This document shows, in pieces, positions 24,923 to 33,269 of a DNA stretch of 64,000 nucleotides; the stretch's first letter is position 1; each line of letters opens with the position of its first letter. The translations under genes and the position numbers were made by a program. The DNA is from WTKG01 sp963735005. Lineage in GTDB: Bacteria > Actinomycetota > Actinomycetes > Actinomycetales > Demequinaceae. Below the pieces are notes generated by a model that saw nothing but the letters and a program-made list of their open reading frames with translations, had not been told where the DNA came from and ran no database searches. Where the stretch lies: NCBI GenBank assembly GCA_963735005.1, contig CAVTJA010000010.1, forward strand, positions 496,001 to 560,000, in the 5' to 3' direction.

Positions 24923-25558
24923 CTACTTGGCCTTGGGGGTGCGGGACGACGCGGCGGGCTTCTTGGCTACGGTCGTGGGCTTCTTGGCGGCGGGCTTCTT
25001 TGCCGTGGCGACGGACTCGGCGACCGCCCGCTCGAACGGATTCGGGAGAGCCTCGCGGCTCGCCTCAGGCGCGGCGGGCGGGAACGTCGCCACGGACACG
25101 GTCGCCGGCGCGTCCACGGGCTCCTCGAAGCTCTTGAAGAACATGCGCGTGAAGTACGGGATCCCCACGATCAGCAGCACAGAGACGCCCACCCACAGGC
25201 GGGAGTAGCCGGAGGCGGGCCTGGTCAACATGATGATTCCGACCGCGAGCACGATGCCTACCGCGACGCCTACGCGCGCGGGGTTCGACCCCGCGCCGGG
25301 CCGGGTCGCGATCGCGCCTGCGACGAGCGCACCCAGGAACGCGAACGACAGGCCGAGCAGGACGCCGGTCGTGCCGCGGTAGAGGTACCCGCCGCCCGGC
25401 AACATGGCCGCGATGACGGCGCCAAAGACGACTCCCACGAGCGCGCCTGTGACGATCACGCGCGCAAGGCGGGGCGCCCTACGGACGACGGCGGTGACAG
25501 CCACGCGGTCAAGGTCGTCGGGGCTGGGGTGGGGCTGCGGGTCGTTGGCGGCGCTCAC
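24923..25558 (-). CDS. Membrane protein with Ala/Lys/Pro-rich tail in the pur block
   Basis: A 211-residue protein of unknown function. It has about four hydrophobic helices between residues 33 and 135 (IVTGALVGVVFGAVIAAML, YRGTTGVLLGLSFAFLGAL and two more). The cytoplasmic C-terminus of about 60 residues is rich in Lys, Ala and Pro (TAKKPAAKKPTTVAKKPAAS), similar in composition to histone-H1-like tails. It starts at GTG 25558 and is flanked by the sterol-carrier gene (33 bp) and purF (stop/start overlap). Similar membrane proteins are common upstream of purF in actinobacteria; no role is established. Confidence 0.7.
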   Translation of the reverse strand: MSAANDPQPHPSPDDLDRVAVTAVVRRAPRLARVIVTGALVGVVFGAVIAAMLPGGGYLYRGTTGVLLGLSFAFLGALVAGAIATRPGAGSNPARVGVAVGIVLAVGIIMLTRPASGYSRLWVGVSVLLIVGIPYFTRMFFKSFEEPVDAPATVSVATFPPAAPEASREALPNPFERAVAESVATAKKPAAKKPTTVAKKPAASSRTPKAK

Positions 25559-25591
25559 GGGAGACAGTCTACGGGGTCGCGGCGCACGCGG

Positions 25592-25984
25592 TCAGCGCGA
25601 TTGCGCCGCGGCGCCGTCGTCGGGCACGCCGGGCAACGGCAGCAGGTCCGTGAGGTCCGCGCGCTCCCCGGATGCCACCACGGCGCTCCCAGCGACGGCC
25701 TCCGGCCAGGACATCTTGCCGGTGGCGAGGCTCAGCCACACGTGCGGCGACATTTCGACCACCGCTGGCGGGGTCCCGCGGGTGTGGCGCGGTCCCTCAA
25801 GGCACTGTGTGACCCCGTGCGGCGGCACCCTGACTTCGACGGCGTTGCCGGGGGCGTCGGCCGCAAGCTCCTCGAGCGTGTATCGCACCGCGGTCGCCAC
25901 CACGGGCGCGTGCTCGTCGCCCCCCAGCCACGCGGTGACGGCGCGGCGCCCGTCCGCCTGGGACACCCTGCGACGCGGCGCCAC
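25592..25984 (-). CDS. Sterol carrier (SCP2-like) family protein
   Basis: A 130-residue protein, shorter than an authentic lipid carrier but matching the bacterial SCP orthologue found beside purF in actinobacteria: AVTAWLGGDEHAPVVATAVR, VEVRVPPHGVTQCLEGPRHTRG, and WLSLATGKMSWPEAVAGSAVVASGE split across the centre and end, with the last block forming the SCP2-like hydrophobic pocket. GTG 25984 follows GGAGG by seven bases and overlaps the upstream TAG (TAGTG). A ligand is not known. It is part of the overlapping purL-to-purM unit. Confidence 0.8.
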   Translation of the reverse strand: MAPRRRVSQADGRRAVTAWLGGDEHAPVVATAVRYTLEELAADAPGNAVEVRVPPHGVTQCLEGPRHTRGTPPAVVEMSPHVWLSLATGKMSWPEAVAGSAVVASGERADLTDLLPLPGVPDDGAAAQSR

Positions 25985-27003
25985 TAAGGGGCCTCCTGCG
26001 AGTTGCGCGCAAGCTCGAGAGCCACGTCGAGCCACCACGCGCCTGCGGCTGGCCCGCCGTTGCACTCGCCGTCGCTCTCGCCGGGAGCCTTCACCCAGAG
26101 GTACGCGTCCACGTATCCCTCCATGACCATCCGCGCGGGTTCTCCCAACGCGCGCCCGCGCGGGTTGCACCACTTGCCGTTGCTGCCGTTGCCATTGCGG
26201 GACGTGTCCACCACGTAGTGGAGGCCCGTCAGCGCCGCCACCTTGTCGCCGTACGCCGTAATGTCTTCCGTCGTGTAGTAGTTCGAGGTGTTGAGCGCAA
26301 AGCCCGCGAGATGCTCCGTGCCCACGAGCTCGAGGCGCCGCGCGGCCTCCTCTGCGGCTAGCCAGTGGGAGTGGCCGGCGTCAAGGTAGACGCGCGCGCC
26401 TGCGTCGTCCAGGATCTCCGCCGCACCCGCGAGCAGTGCGACTCGGTCCCCCTGACCGCCGCACTCGCCGAGCAGCGGCAGCGCGTCGGGCTCGAGCACC
26501 ACCCACGCCGGCCCCTCGAGTCCGCCAGCGAACGCCGACACAAAGTCGAGGTACTTCTTCTGCGATAGGCCACCCGCCGAGTACTCGCCGCAGTCGCGGC
26601 CGGGGATCGCGTAGATCGCGAAGGTCGGGATGGTGCCCTCGGCGGCGGCGGCGGTCGTCAGGTTGCGCGCCGTGGACTGTGCCTCGCCCTTGCCCATCCA
26701 GTCGCCGATCCACACCGTCTGTGGCTTGCCACCCATGGTCGTGGCGAGCAGCTCGGCGTCAGCGTCGCGGCCGTTCTTCCGGAGCGAGTCGATCGAGTCG
26801 TCGACGGCCCAGCGGGGCGCGAAGAAGGCCTGTGCGGTTGGCTCCGGCGCCGTCGTGGCCGGCGTGCTTGGGGCGGCTGAGGCGGGGGTGGGCGTCACCG
26901 CAGGGTTATCGGCGGACGACTCCGACGGGGCTGGCGCGACGCCCCTCGCGCTACACGCGGTGAGCACGCACGCGACCACGGCGACGAGCGCGGCGCGGCG
27001 CAT
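25984..27003 (-). CDS. Glycoside hydrolase family 6 lipoprotein (cellulase/cellobiohydrolase type)
   Basis: A 339-residue secreted lipoprotein. The signal peptide ends in a lipobox (VVACVLTAC, Cys about 17), followed by a Ser/Thr/Pro/Ala linker of about 40 residues. The GH6 domain shows both family signatures: YAIPGRDCGEYSAGG and WVVLEPDALPLL, where the Asp residues provide the catalytic acid and its partner, and later NTSNYYTTEDI, DTSRNGNGS and WCNPRGRALG. It should cleave beta-1,4-glucan at the cell surface. No carbohydrate-binding module is present. ATG 27003 overlaps the purL stop (TGATG) and the stop overlaps the next gene, so it is embedded in the purine unit, an unusual place. Confidence 0.92.
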   Translation of the reverse strand: MRRAALVAVVACVLTACSARGVAPAPSESSADNPAVTPTPASAAPSTPATTAPEPTAQAFFAPRWAVDDSIDSLRKNGRDADAELLATTMGGKPQTVWIGDWMGKGEAQSTARNLTTAAAAEGTIPTFAIYAIPGRDCGEYSAGGLSQKKYLDFVSAFAGGLEGPAWVVLEPDALPLLGECGGQGDRVALLAGAAEILDDAGARVYLDAGHSHWLAAEEAARRLELVGTEHLAGFALNTSNYYTTEDITAYGDKVAALTGLHYVVDTSRNGNGSNGKWCNPRGRALGEPARMVMEGYVDAYLWVKAPGESDGECNGGPAAGAWWLDVALELARNSQEAP

Positions 27004-29303
27004 CAGGCGAAGTGCTCCGGGAGCGGCGCGTCGTACGTGGCCCGGACCTCGGCCAGCGGCACCTCGAACTGGCCCTGCACCTCGATCGCGTCGCCGCCGG
27101 TGGCGCCCACCCGGGCGGCCGGCACCCCGCGCGCGGCGAGCATGTCCTGGAAGCGCTGCTCCTCCGTGCGCGGCACCGCGCACAAGACGCGGCCCTGCGA
27201 CTCGCTCAGCAAGGCCTGAGCGGGCGTGAGCCCGTCCCGCTCGCAGATCTCGTCTACGAACAGCCGCGCCCCCACTCCGTAGCGCAGGGCGCCGTACGCG
27301 AGCGCCGTCAGCAGGCCGCCCTCGGAGACGTCGCGGGCGGCGTCGACCAGCCCGTCGCGGGACGCGGCGACCATCACCTCGGCCAGCACGCGCTCGTGCT
27401 CGAGGTCGACCACCGGCGGCATACCGCCAAGGTGGCCAGACAGCGCCGCAAACTGCGAGCCGTCCAGCTCCGCGCGGGTGGAGCCAAGGAGCCACAGCGC
27501 AAGCCCCTCCTCGCGCCAGCCGGACGGCGTCGCGCGGTCAACGTCGTCGAACACGCCAAGGATGCCCACGACGGGCGTGGGGTTGATGCTCGAGTCGAGC
27601 TGCCCGGGCTCGCCCGTGCCGTTGTAGAGCGACACGTTGCCGCCCGTGACGGGCACGCCGAGCGTCTGGCAGGCGTCGGCAAGGCCGCGCACGGCCTCGG
27701 CGAACTGCCACATCGCGTCAGGGTCCTCGGGGCTGCCGAAGTTGAGGCAGTCGGTCACGGCGAGCGGGTCGGCCCCCGCGATGGCGACGCCTCGGTAGGC
27801 GGCCGCCACGGCCTGCTCAGCGCCCTTGTACGGGTCGAGCTTGGTGAAGCGGTCGTTCGCGCGGGTGGCGACGGCCACGCCGCGGCCGGTCTGCTCGTCC
27901 ACGCGCACCACGCCGGCGGTGTCCGGGCGAGCCATGGCCGTGTTGCCCTGCACGTAGCGGTCGTACTGGTTGGTGATCCATTCGCGGCTTGAGAGGTTTG
28001 GGCTTCCCAGCAGCGCCAACAGCGTCGCGCGCAGCGCGGCGCCGTCGGCCGGGAGCGATAGGGACGACGCGGAGTCGGCCTGTAGCGCATCCATCCACGC
28101 CGGGCGGGCGTAGGGGCGGTCGTAGACGGGGCAGTCGTGGGCAACGGTGCGCGGCGGCACGTCCACCACGGTCTGGCCCTTGAAGTCGATGACGAGCCGG
28201 CCCGTGTCCGTGACCTCGCCAAGCACTGCGGTCTCGACGTCCCATTTGCGGGTGACCGCCAGGAACGCGTCGAGCTTGGCGGGCGTGACCACAGCCATCA
28301 TGCGCTCCTGCGACTCGCTCATGAGGATCTCTTCGGCGCGCAGCGAGGGATCACGCAGCGGGACAAGGTCGAGGTCCACATGCATGCCGCCGTCGCCGGC
28401 AGAGGCGAGCTCGCTTGTGGCACACGACAGCCCGGCGCCACCAAGGTCCTGGATGCCCTCCACGACGTCCGCGTGGAACAGCTCGAGGCAGCACTCGATG
28501 AGCACCTTCTCGGCGAACGGGTCGCCCACCTGGACGCTCGGCCGCTTGGTGGGGCCGCCCTCGTCGAAGGTTTCCGACGCGAGCACCGAGACGCCGCCGA
28601 TGCCGTCGCCGCCCGTGCGCGCGCCGAACAGGACCACCTTGTTGCCCACGCCGGAAGCGTTGGCGAGGTGGATGTCGGCGTGCTTCATGGCGCCCACGCA
28701 CAGCGCGTTGACAAGCGGGTTGCCCTGGTAGCTCTTGTCGAAGATCGCGCCGCCGCCGATATTCGGCAGGCCAAGGCAGTTGCCGTAGCCGCCCACGCCG
28801 CTCACGACTCCATGAACCACGCGAGCGGTGTCGGGGTGGTTGATGTCGCCAAACCGGAGCTCGTCCATGACGGCGATCGGGCGCGCGCCCATCGCGAGGA
28901 TGTCGCGCACAATGCCGCCCACGCCCGTCGCGGCGCCCTGGTAGGGCTCCACGTAACTGGGGTGATTGTGGCTCTCGACCTTGAAGGTGACCGCCCAGTC
29001 GTCGCCAATATCCACGACGCCAGCGTTCTCGCCGATGCCGACCATCAGCTTTTCCTTCATGGCGTCCGTGACCTTGTCGCCGAACTGGCGCAGGTGGGGC
29101 TTGGAGGACTTGTACGAGCAGTGCTCCGACCACATGACGGAGTACATCGCGAGCTCGGCCGCGGTGGGGCGGCGGCCCAGCACCTTGACGACCTCGGCGT
29201 ACTCGAAGTCCTTCATGCCGAGCTCGGCCCAGGGCATGTCCTGGTCGGGGGTCGCGGCGGCGTTCTCGACGGTGTCGAGGTGGGCGGTGTGTGCGGGGGT
29301 CAT
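27003..29303 (-). CDS. purL: Phosphoribosylformylglycinamidine synthase subunit PurL
   Basis: A 766-residue small-type PurL, which converts FGAR to FGAM with ammonia from PurQ and needs PurS; neither is in the window. Characteristic segments are MYSVMWSEHCSYKSSK near the N-terminus, KVESHNHPSYVEPYQGAATG, GDGIGGVSVLASE, IQDLGGAGLSCATSE, and the second-half VTGGNVSLYN and ARDVSEGGLLTALA. ATG 29303 follows AGGGA. The GH6 gene follows with a 1-bp stop/start overlap. First gene of the purL-purM block. Confidence 0.95.
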   Translation of the reverse strand: MTPAHTAHLDTVENAAATPDQDMPWAELGMKDFEYAEVVKVLGRRPTAAELAMYSVMWSEHCSYKSSKPHLRQFGDKVTDAMKEKLMVGIGENAGVVDIGDDWAVTFKVESHNHPSYVEPYQGAATGVGGIVRDILAMGARPIAVMDELRFGDINHPDTARVVHGVVSGVGGYGNCLGLPNIGGGAIFDKSYQGNPLVNALCVGAMKHADIHLANASGVGNKVVLFGARTGGDGIGGVSVLASETFDEGGPTKRPSVQVGDPFAEKVLIECCLELFHADVVEGIQDLGGAGLSCATSELASAGDGGMHVDLDLVPLRDPSLRAEEILMSESQERMMAVVTPAKLDAFLAVTRKWDVETAVLGEVTDTGRLVIDFKGQTVVDVPPRTVAHDCPVYDRPYARPAWMDALQADSASSLSLPADGAALRATLLALLGSPNLSSREWITNQYDRYVQGNTAMARPDTAGVVRVDEQTGRGVAVATRANDRFTKLDPYKGAEQAVAAAYRGVAIAGADPLAVTDCLNFGSPEDPDAMWQFAEAVRGLADACQTLGVPVTGGNVSLYNGTGEPGQLDSSINPTPVVGILGVFDDVDRATPSGWREEGLALWLLGSTRAELDGSQFAALSGHLGGMPPVVDLEHERVLAEVMVAASRDGLVDAARDVSEGGLLTALAYGALRYGVGARLFVDEICERDGLTPAQALLSESQGRVLCAVPRTEEQRFQDMLAARGVPAARVGATGGDAIEVQGQFEVPLAEVRATYDAPLPEHFA

Positions 29304-29397
29304 CGGGTCCCTGTGGTGGTGCCGGCGGTGATGGGTCCAGGGTACCCGTGAGGCGCCGGGCGCCGCGCCAGCGCGCGCCGCGCCGAGGCGAGCGGCG

Positions 29398-30249
29398 CTA
29401 CTCGCAGGCGGCCTGCTGGGGGCCGTTGCGCGCGTCGTAGCTGAAGGGCGTTCCGGTGCCGTCGGTGGTGACCTCGACGCACCAGCTCGTGGCATTGACG
29501 ATGATCTCGTTGGTGAACGTGACGCCGTCGACCGCGTCGGCAATCTTGTCGCCGTCGATGTAGTACGCGCCGGCGTCCTCCGTGATGATTGGGCCAGCGC
29601 CGGTGCCGTCCCAGTCCACCATGTAGGTGGCGATCTCCTTGGCGAGCATGCCCACCAGGGTCTTGGCGGCAGCGTCGGGCGTCATCGCGTTCGGCTCGGC
29701 TTCGGTCGTCTGCTCGATGCCGTAGCCGCAGGTGTCGACAACGAATGCGTCCGCCGTCGAGTAGGCGGCGTCAAAGGCGGCGTCGGTGCCGAGGTCCTGA
29801 ACCTTGGCGAGGTAGGTGCTCAGCGCGGGACCCACCTGTTCGGCGGTCGAGACGTCGGCGAATTGCCCATCGACGACCGTTACAAGGTTGTCGAACTCGA
29901 CGGCCACGACCGAGAACGCCTTGTCGACGTCGGGGTCGCCAGCGGCTGCACCCGCCTCACGAAGCAGTGCCGCGTAGCCCTCGAACTCCGCCGAGGCGCG
30001 GGCGGCGGCGGTCCGCAGATCCAACGCCATCGTGTTCGTCACGGACTCGGGATCGTCGATCGCCGCAGACGCGATGGACGTGAAATTCGTCAGGCCGTCG
30101 CCAGGCGGCGCGGCGAGGTCGGTGGCGATCGCGCAGAAGTCGCGAGTACGCGTCGGAGTCGGCTCGGGGCTCGAGGTGCAACCCGCGAGCGCGAGGGCCG
30201 CTGCCACGGCCAGGACGGCGCCCGTGCGCAGCGAGCGGCCGCGCGTCAC
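29398..30249 (-). CDS. Lipoprotein A of a paralogous family with C-terminal TxWCxEVT domain
   Basis: A 283-residue lipoprotein of unknown function. The signal peptide ends LALAGCTSSPE (lipobox). The mature protein starts RDFCAIATDL, followed by a helical region of about 150 residues with a second Cys (FVVDTCGYG), then a C-terminal domain (KEIATYMVDWDGTGAGPII to TSWCVEVTTDGTGTPFSYDA and a final Cys). The whole plan is shared with the next gene and the C-terminal part with the lipoprotein at 37.7 kb. GTG 30249 overlaps the upstream stop (GTGA), so it is co-translated with its paralogue. Confidence 0.75.
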   Translation of the reverse strand: MTRGRSLRTGAVLAVAAALALAGCTSSPEPTPTRTRDFCAIATDLAAPPGDGLTNFTSIASAAIDDPESVTNTMALDLRTAAARASAEFEGYAALLREAGAAAGDPDVDKAFSVVAVEFDNLVTVVDGQFADVSTAEQVGPALSTYLAKVQDLGTDAAFDAAYSTADAFVVDTCGYGIEQTTEAEPNAMTPDAAAKTLVGMLAKEIATYMVDWDGTGAGPIITEDAGAYYIDGDKIADAVDGVTFTNEIIVNATSWCVEVTTDGTGTPFSYDARNGPQQAACE

Positions 30250-31076
30250 GTGGTGGCCTCGGCGCACGTCAACGGCAGGAGCCCCTCCATCGCGCTGTAG
30301 GAGTAGGCCTCGCCCGTCGCGTCTACCGTCACCTCGGCGCACCAGTCGGTGCTATCCGTACCTTCCACATCCGTCAGCGACAGGCCGTCGACCGATTGAG
30401 CAATCTGGTATCCGTCGAGCCAGTAATAGCCATCCCTCTCGACGAGCTCGGGGAAAGGTCCTACGCCGTCCCAATCGACCATGAAGGTGGCGATTTCTTT
30501 GCCGAAGGTCGACACCAAACTCATGGCGTCGGTCTTGCCCACCTCGGTGCCGCTGTCGAGCGACAGGTTGCACTCCCCCTCGACCGCGTCACCGACCGTC
30601 TTGGCGGCGTCGTCGAGCGTGCCGTCCTGCGCCAGCGGCGCCATCGCGTCGTTCAGCGCGTTCGAGGCGGTGGCAACGTCGTCGGCAGTCGCGACGTCGG
30701 CGAAGTCCGTCGTGATCTCCTTGGCAAGTTTGTCGTAGCCGTTCGCCAACACACCGAGCGCGTCGGCCGTAGTGCCGGGACCCTTCACGGCCGCGGCCTC
30801 GCGCATGAGCTCGGCGATCGTCGCGTACTGGGATGCCGCGGCGTCCGCGGCAGACTTGACGTCAGCGACGCCGGTGTCGGAGCTCGATCCGCCCGCCAAC
30901 GCCTGCGCGAACGCGGTCATCTCGCCGCCCAGCAAATCATCGACCATCTCCTTGGCGATGACGCAGAATTCGCGAGCAGGCGTCGGCGTCGCCTCCGGGC
31001 TCGAGGTGCAGCCCGCGAGCGCGAGGACGGCGGCTACAACGACTGCGGCGGCGCGGGCAGGTAGCGTGATCGACAT
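30246..31076 (-). CDS. Lipoprotein B, paralogue of the following lipoprotein
   Basis: A 276-residue lipoprotein with lipobox LALAGCTSSPEATP and mature start REFCVIAKEM. It has the same helical middle (Cys in VEGECNLSL) and C-terminal domain (KEIATFMVDWDGVGPFPELV, TDWCAEVTVDATGEAYSYSA) as lipoprotein A, at moderate identity, and is clearly a tandem duplicate. ATG 31076 opens a two-gene unit. The four conserved Cys suggest disulfides outside the membrane. Function unknown. Confidence 0.75.
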   Translation of the reverse strand: MSITLPARAAAVVVAAVLALAGCTSSPEATPTPAREFCVIAKEMVDDLLGGEMTAFAQALAGGSSSDTGVADVKSAADAAASQYATIAELMREAAAVKGPGTTADALGVLANGYDKLAKEITTDFADVATADDVATASNALNDAMAPLAQDGTLDDAAKTVGDAVEGECNLSLDSGTEVGKTDAMSLVSTFGKEIATFMVDWDGVGPFPELVERDGYYWLDGYQIAQSVDGLSLTDVEGTDSTDWCAEVTVDATGEAYSYSAMEGLLPLTCAEATT

Positions 31077-31179
31077 GGGCTGATCTTCGCAGTCGCCGGT
31101 GCGGCGCGCAAACGCAAGGCCCGCACAACGATTCGTGCGCCGCATCCGTTGACCTTGCGGGAGAACGAAGGGGAAGACC

Positions 31180-32470
31180 ATGTACGGAGCACGCCAACTC
31201 GCCGCGGTCGCCGCCGCCGCAGTCGCCCTCACCGGCATCGCCGCTTGTGCAGCCGCCCCCGCCTACGAGGACCCTGACGTCCAGCGTCCCGAACCGAACG
31301 TGCTCGCCGCGCCACCTCTCGCGGACGTCATCAACGCGACCGGATACGACATCTTCCACGCCGTTGCCGCGAAGGGCGACTCCGACGTCGTGATTTCGCC
31401 GCTGAGCATCGGCACGGCATTTGGGATGCTCGACGCCGGGGCCACCGGCGACGTCTCGGCTGCCCTCAAGGCGTTGTTCGGCTTTCCCGGCACCGGCGAG
31501 GACCGCTGGGCCGGATTCAACGCGCTGACGCAGGGCGTCGAGACCGAGCCGTCTCCCGCTCGCGAGGACCTCAGCCCAGAGGACTGGCACCCGCAGCCTC
31601 CAATCGTGCGCATCGCGAACCGGATGTTCCACGACAAGGACTTCGCCGCGAAGCCCAACTACCCGGAGACCCTCGCAAAGTACTGGGGTGCGGGAATCGA
31701 GCCGCTCGCGATGCAGTCGGATCCGGCGGGGGCGCGCAAGCGCATCAACAGCTGGGTGAGCGACCGCACCGAGGGACTCATCCCCGAGCTGCTCCCCGAG
31801 GGCGCGGTCTCCCAGGACACGGTGTTGATGCTTGTCAACGCGATCTACATGCTCGCGGACTGGCAGACGCCCTTTGAGGCGAACGACACTTCCGACCAGG
31901 ACTTCCACCGGCTCGACGGCAGCACCACCACCGTGCCGATGATGCACAACAGCGATCTTCGCGCCAACGCCGTCGTCGCCGACGGCTACGCGGCGGTCGA
32001 ACTGCCGTATGCCGACTCGGACCTGTCGATGCTGGTGATCGTGCCAGACGCAGGCAACTACGCAACGTCGAGGCGGCGCTCGGGGCGCCCAGTTCGTCGC
32101 GCAGGTCGACGCCGGCTTGGCCGACACGCAGCTCCGGCTGTTCCTCCCGGCCTTCACAAGCCAGACGACGGTCAACCTGCGCGAGGTTATCGAAGGCGAC
32201 CTGGGAATCAGCGGGCTGTTTGGCGTGGAAGACCTTGGCGGCATCGGGCCACGGCTCGAGGTCGCGACGGCGATTCACGGCGCCAAGATCAAGGTGGACG
32301 AGCGCGGCACCGAGGCTGCCGCCGCGACCGCGATCGGGGTGGACGTCACGAGCATGCCGATTACGCCGGAACTCGAGATCCGCGCCGACCGCCCGTTCCT
32401 CTACCTTGTCCGCGACAACTCGACCGGCGCAGTACTCTTCCTAGGTCGGGTGCTCGACCCGCAGGCGTAG
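31180..32470 (+). pseudogene. Serpin family lipoprotein broken by two frame changes
   Basis: A serine protease inhibitor gene. The signal peptide ends TGIAACAAAP (lipobox). The serpin fold follows: VVISPLSIGTAFGMLDAGA, RINSWVSDRTEGLIPELLP, LVNAIYMLADWQTPF. The frame breaks after VIVPDAGNYA (near 32070); VEAALGA continues in a second frame and QFVAQVDAGLADTQLRLFLP in a third (from about 32095) to 32470. One missing base at each point would restore a protein of about 430 residues. The reactive-loop hinge DERGTEAAAATA is the inhibitory type, so the intact protein would be a trapping inhibitor. Bacterial serpins are uncommon. Confidence 0.85.
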
Positions 32471-32571
32471 GAACGCGATGCCGCGGCTCGACCGGAACAC
32501 GACGGCCCCTCCACTCGTTGTCGCGGTGCAAGCCGCGGCCGTTTGGGCCTCGTCACCCGCCCCCAAGAGTC

Positions 32572-33219
32572 GTGAGGAATCACCCCTTGTTCAGCAGCAT
32601 GACCAGCGGTCCCGTGCACGTTCCACTCGTGCGCGCGTTCTCGCTCGTCACGATCTCGCTCGGCACGCTCGTGAGCATCACGTGGCGGGCCGAGGAGGTC
32701 CCCGTCGACGCGCGGCAGGACACCGTGGCGGTTGATGCCGCGCTCGAGGGCTACGCACCTCCGATCGTCGCCCCCGCTGACGCCACCTACGCGTTCGAAA
32801 CGGCCAATATCAAGGTCGCGGTTCCCGTCGTCTCGAGTCGCAGCTCGCGCGGAGTCGTGTCGCATCCGCCGCCGCCGCGGCTCGACCCCGACGCCGTCAT
32901 GGCGGAGGCTTCCAAGTACATCGGCACCCCATACAAGGCAGGCGGGTCCACCCCCAAAGGCTTCGACTGCAGCGGCTTCGTCTCGTACGTGTTCGCAAAG
33001 CTCGGTGTCACGGCGCCGCGATCGTCGTCCTCGTACTGGACGTACGGTGTTCGCATCGCGGCCAAGGACGCGAAGCCGGGCGACATCCTGTTGCTACCGG
33101 GGCACGTGGGCATCTACGCGGGCCACGGGATGCAGATCGATGCGCCCCACCAGGGCCTGACGGTTCAGATCCGTCCCATGTGGAAGAGCAAGAGCTACAT
33201 CTACATTCGCGTGCCGTAG
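32572..33219 (+). CDS. C40 family peptidase (NlpC/P60), likely peptidoglycan endopeptidase
   Basis: A 215-residue protein. An N-terminal hydrophobic segment (VRAFSLVTISLGTLVSITW) serves as signal or anchor, a linker of about 70 residues follows, then the NlpC/P60 domain (about 110-215): AEASKYIGTPYKAGG, catalytic Cys in FDCSGFVSYVF, catalytic His in GHVGIYAGHGMQIDAP. It should cut peptide stems in the cell wall. The start is uncertain: GTG 32572 used here, TTG 32587 has a better-placed GAGGA, and ATG 32599 has none. Confidence 0.85.
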   Translation: MRNHPLFSSMTSGPVHVPLVRAFSLVTISLGTLVSITWRAEEVPVDARQDTVAVDAALEGYAPPIVAPADATYAFETANIKVAVPVVSSRSSRGVVSHPPPPRLDPDAVMAEASKYIGTPYKAGGSTPKGFDCSGFVSYVFAKLGVTAPRSSSSYWTYGVRIAAKDAKPGDILLLPGHVGIYAGHGMQIDAPHQGLTVQIRPMWKSKSYIYIRVP

Positions 33220-33269
33220 CCTTCGCAATGCACCCCCAACCGATCGCCCCCGCGCCTCGTTGATCGAAT

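Noticed and set aside
32471..32600. Possible cyclic-di-AMP (ydaO-type) riboswitch before the NlpC/P60 gene
   Set aside because: Such leaders are frequent before wall hydrolases in actinobacteria, and GGTGCAAGCC is suggestive. The other conserved parts of the motif are missing and the interval is too short, so I did not list it.
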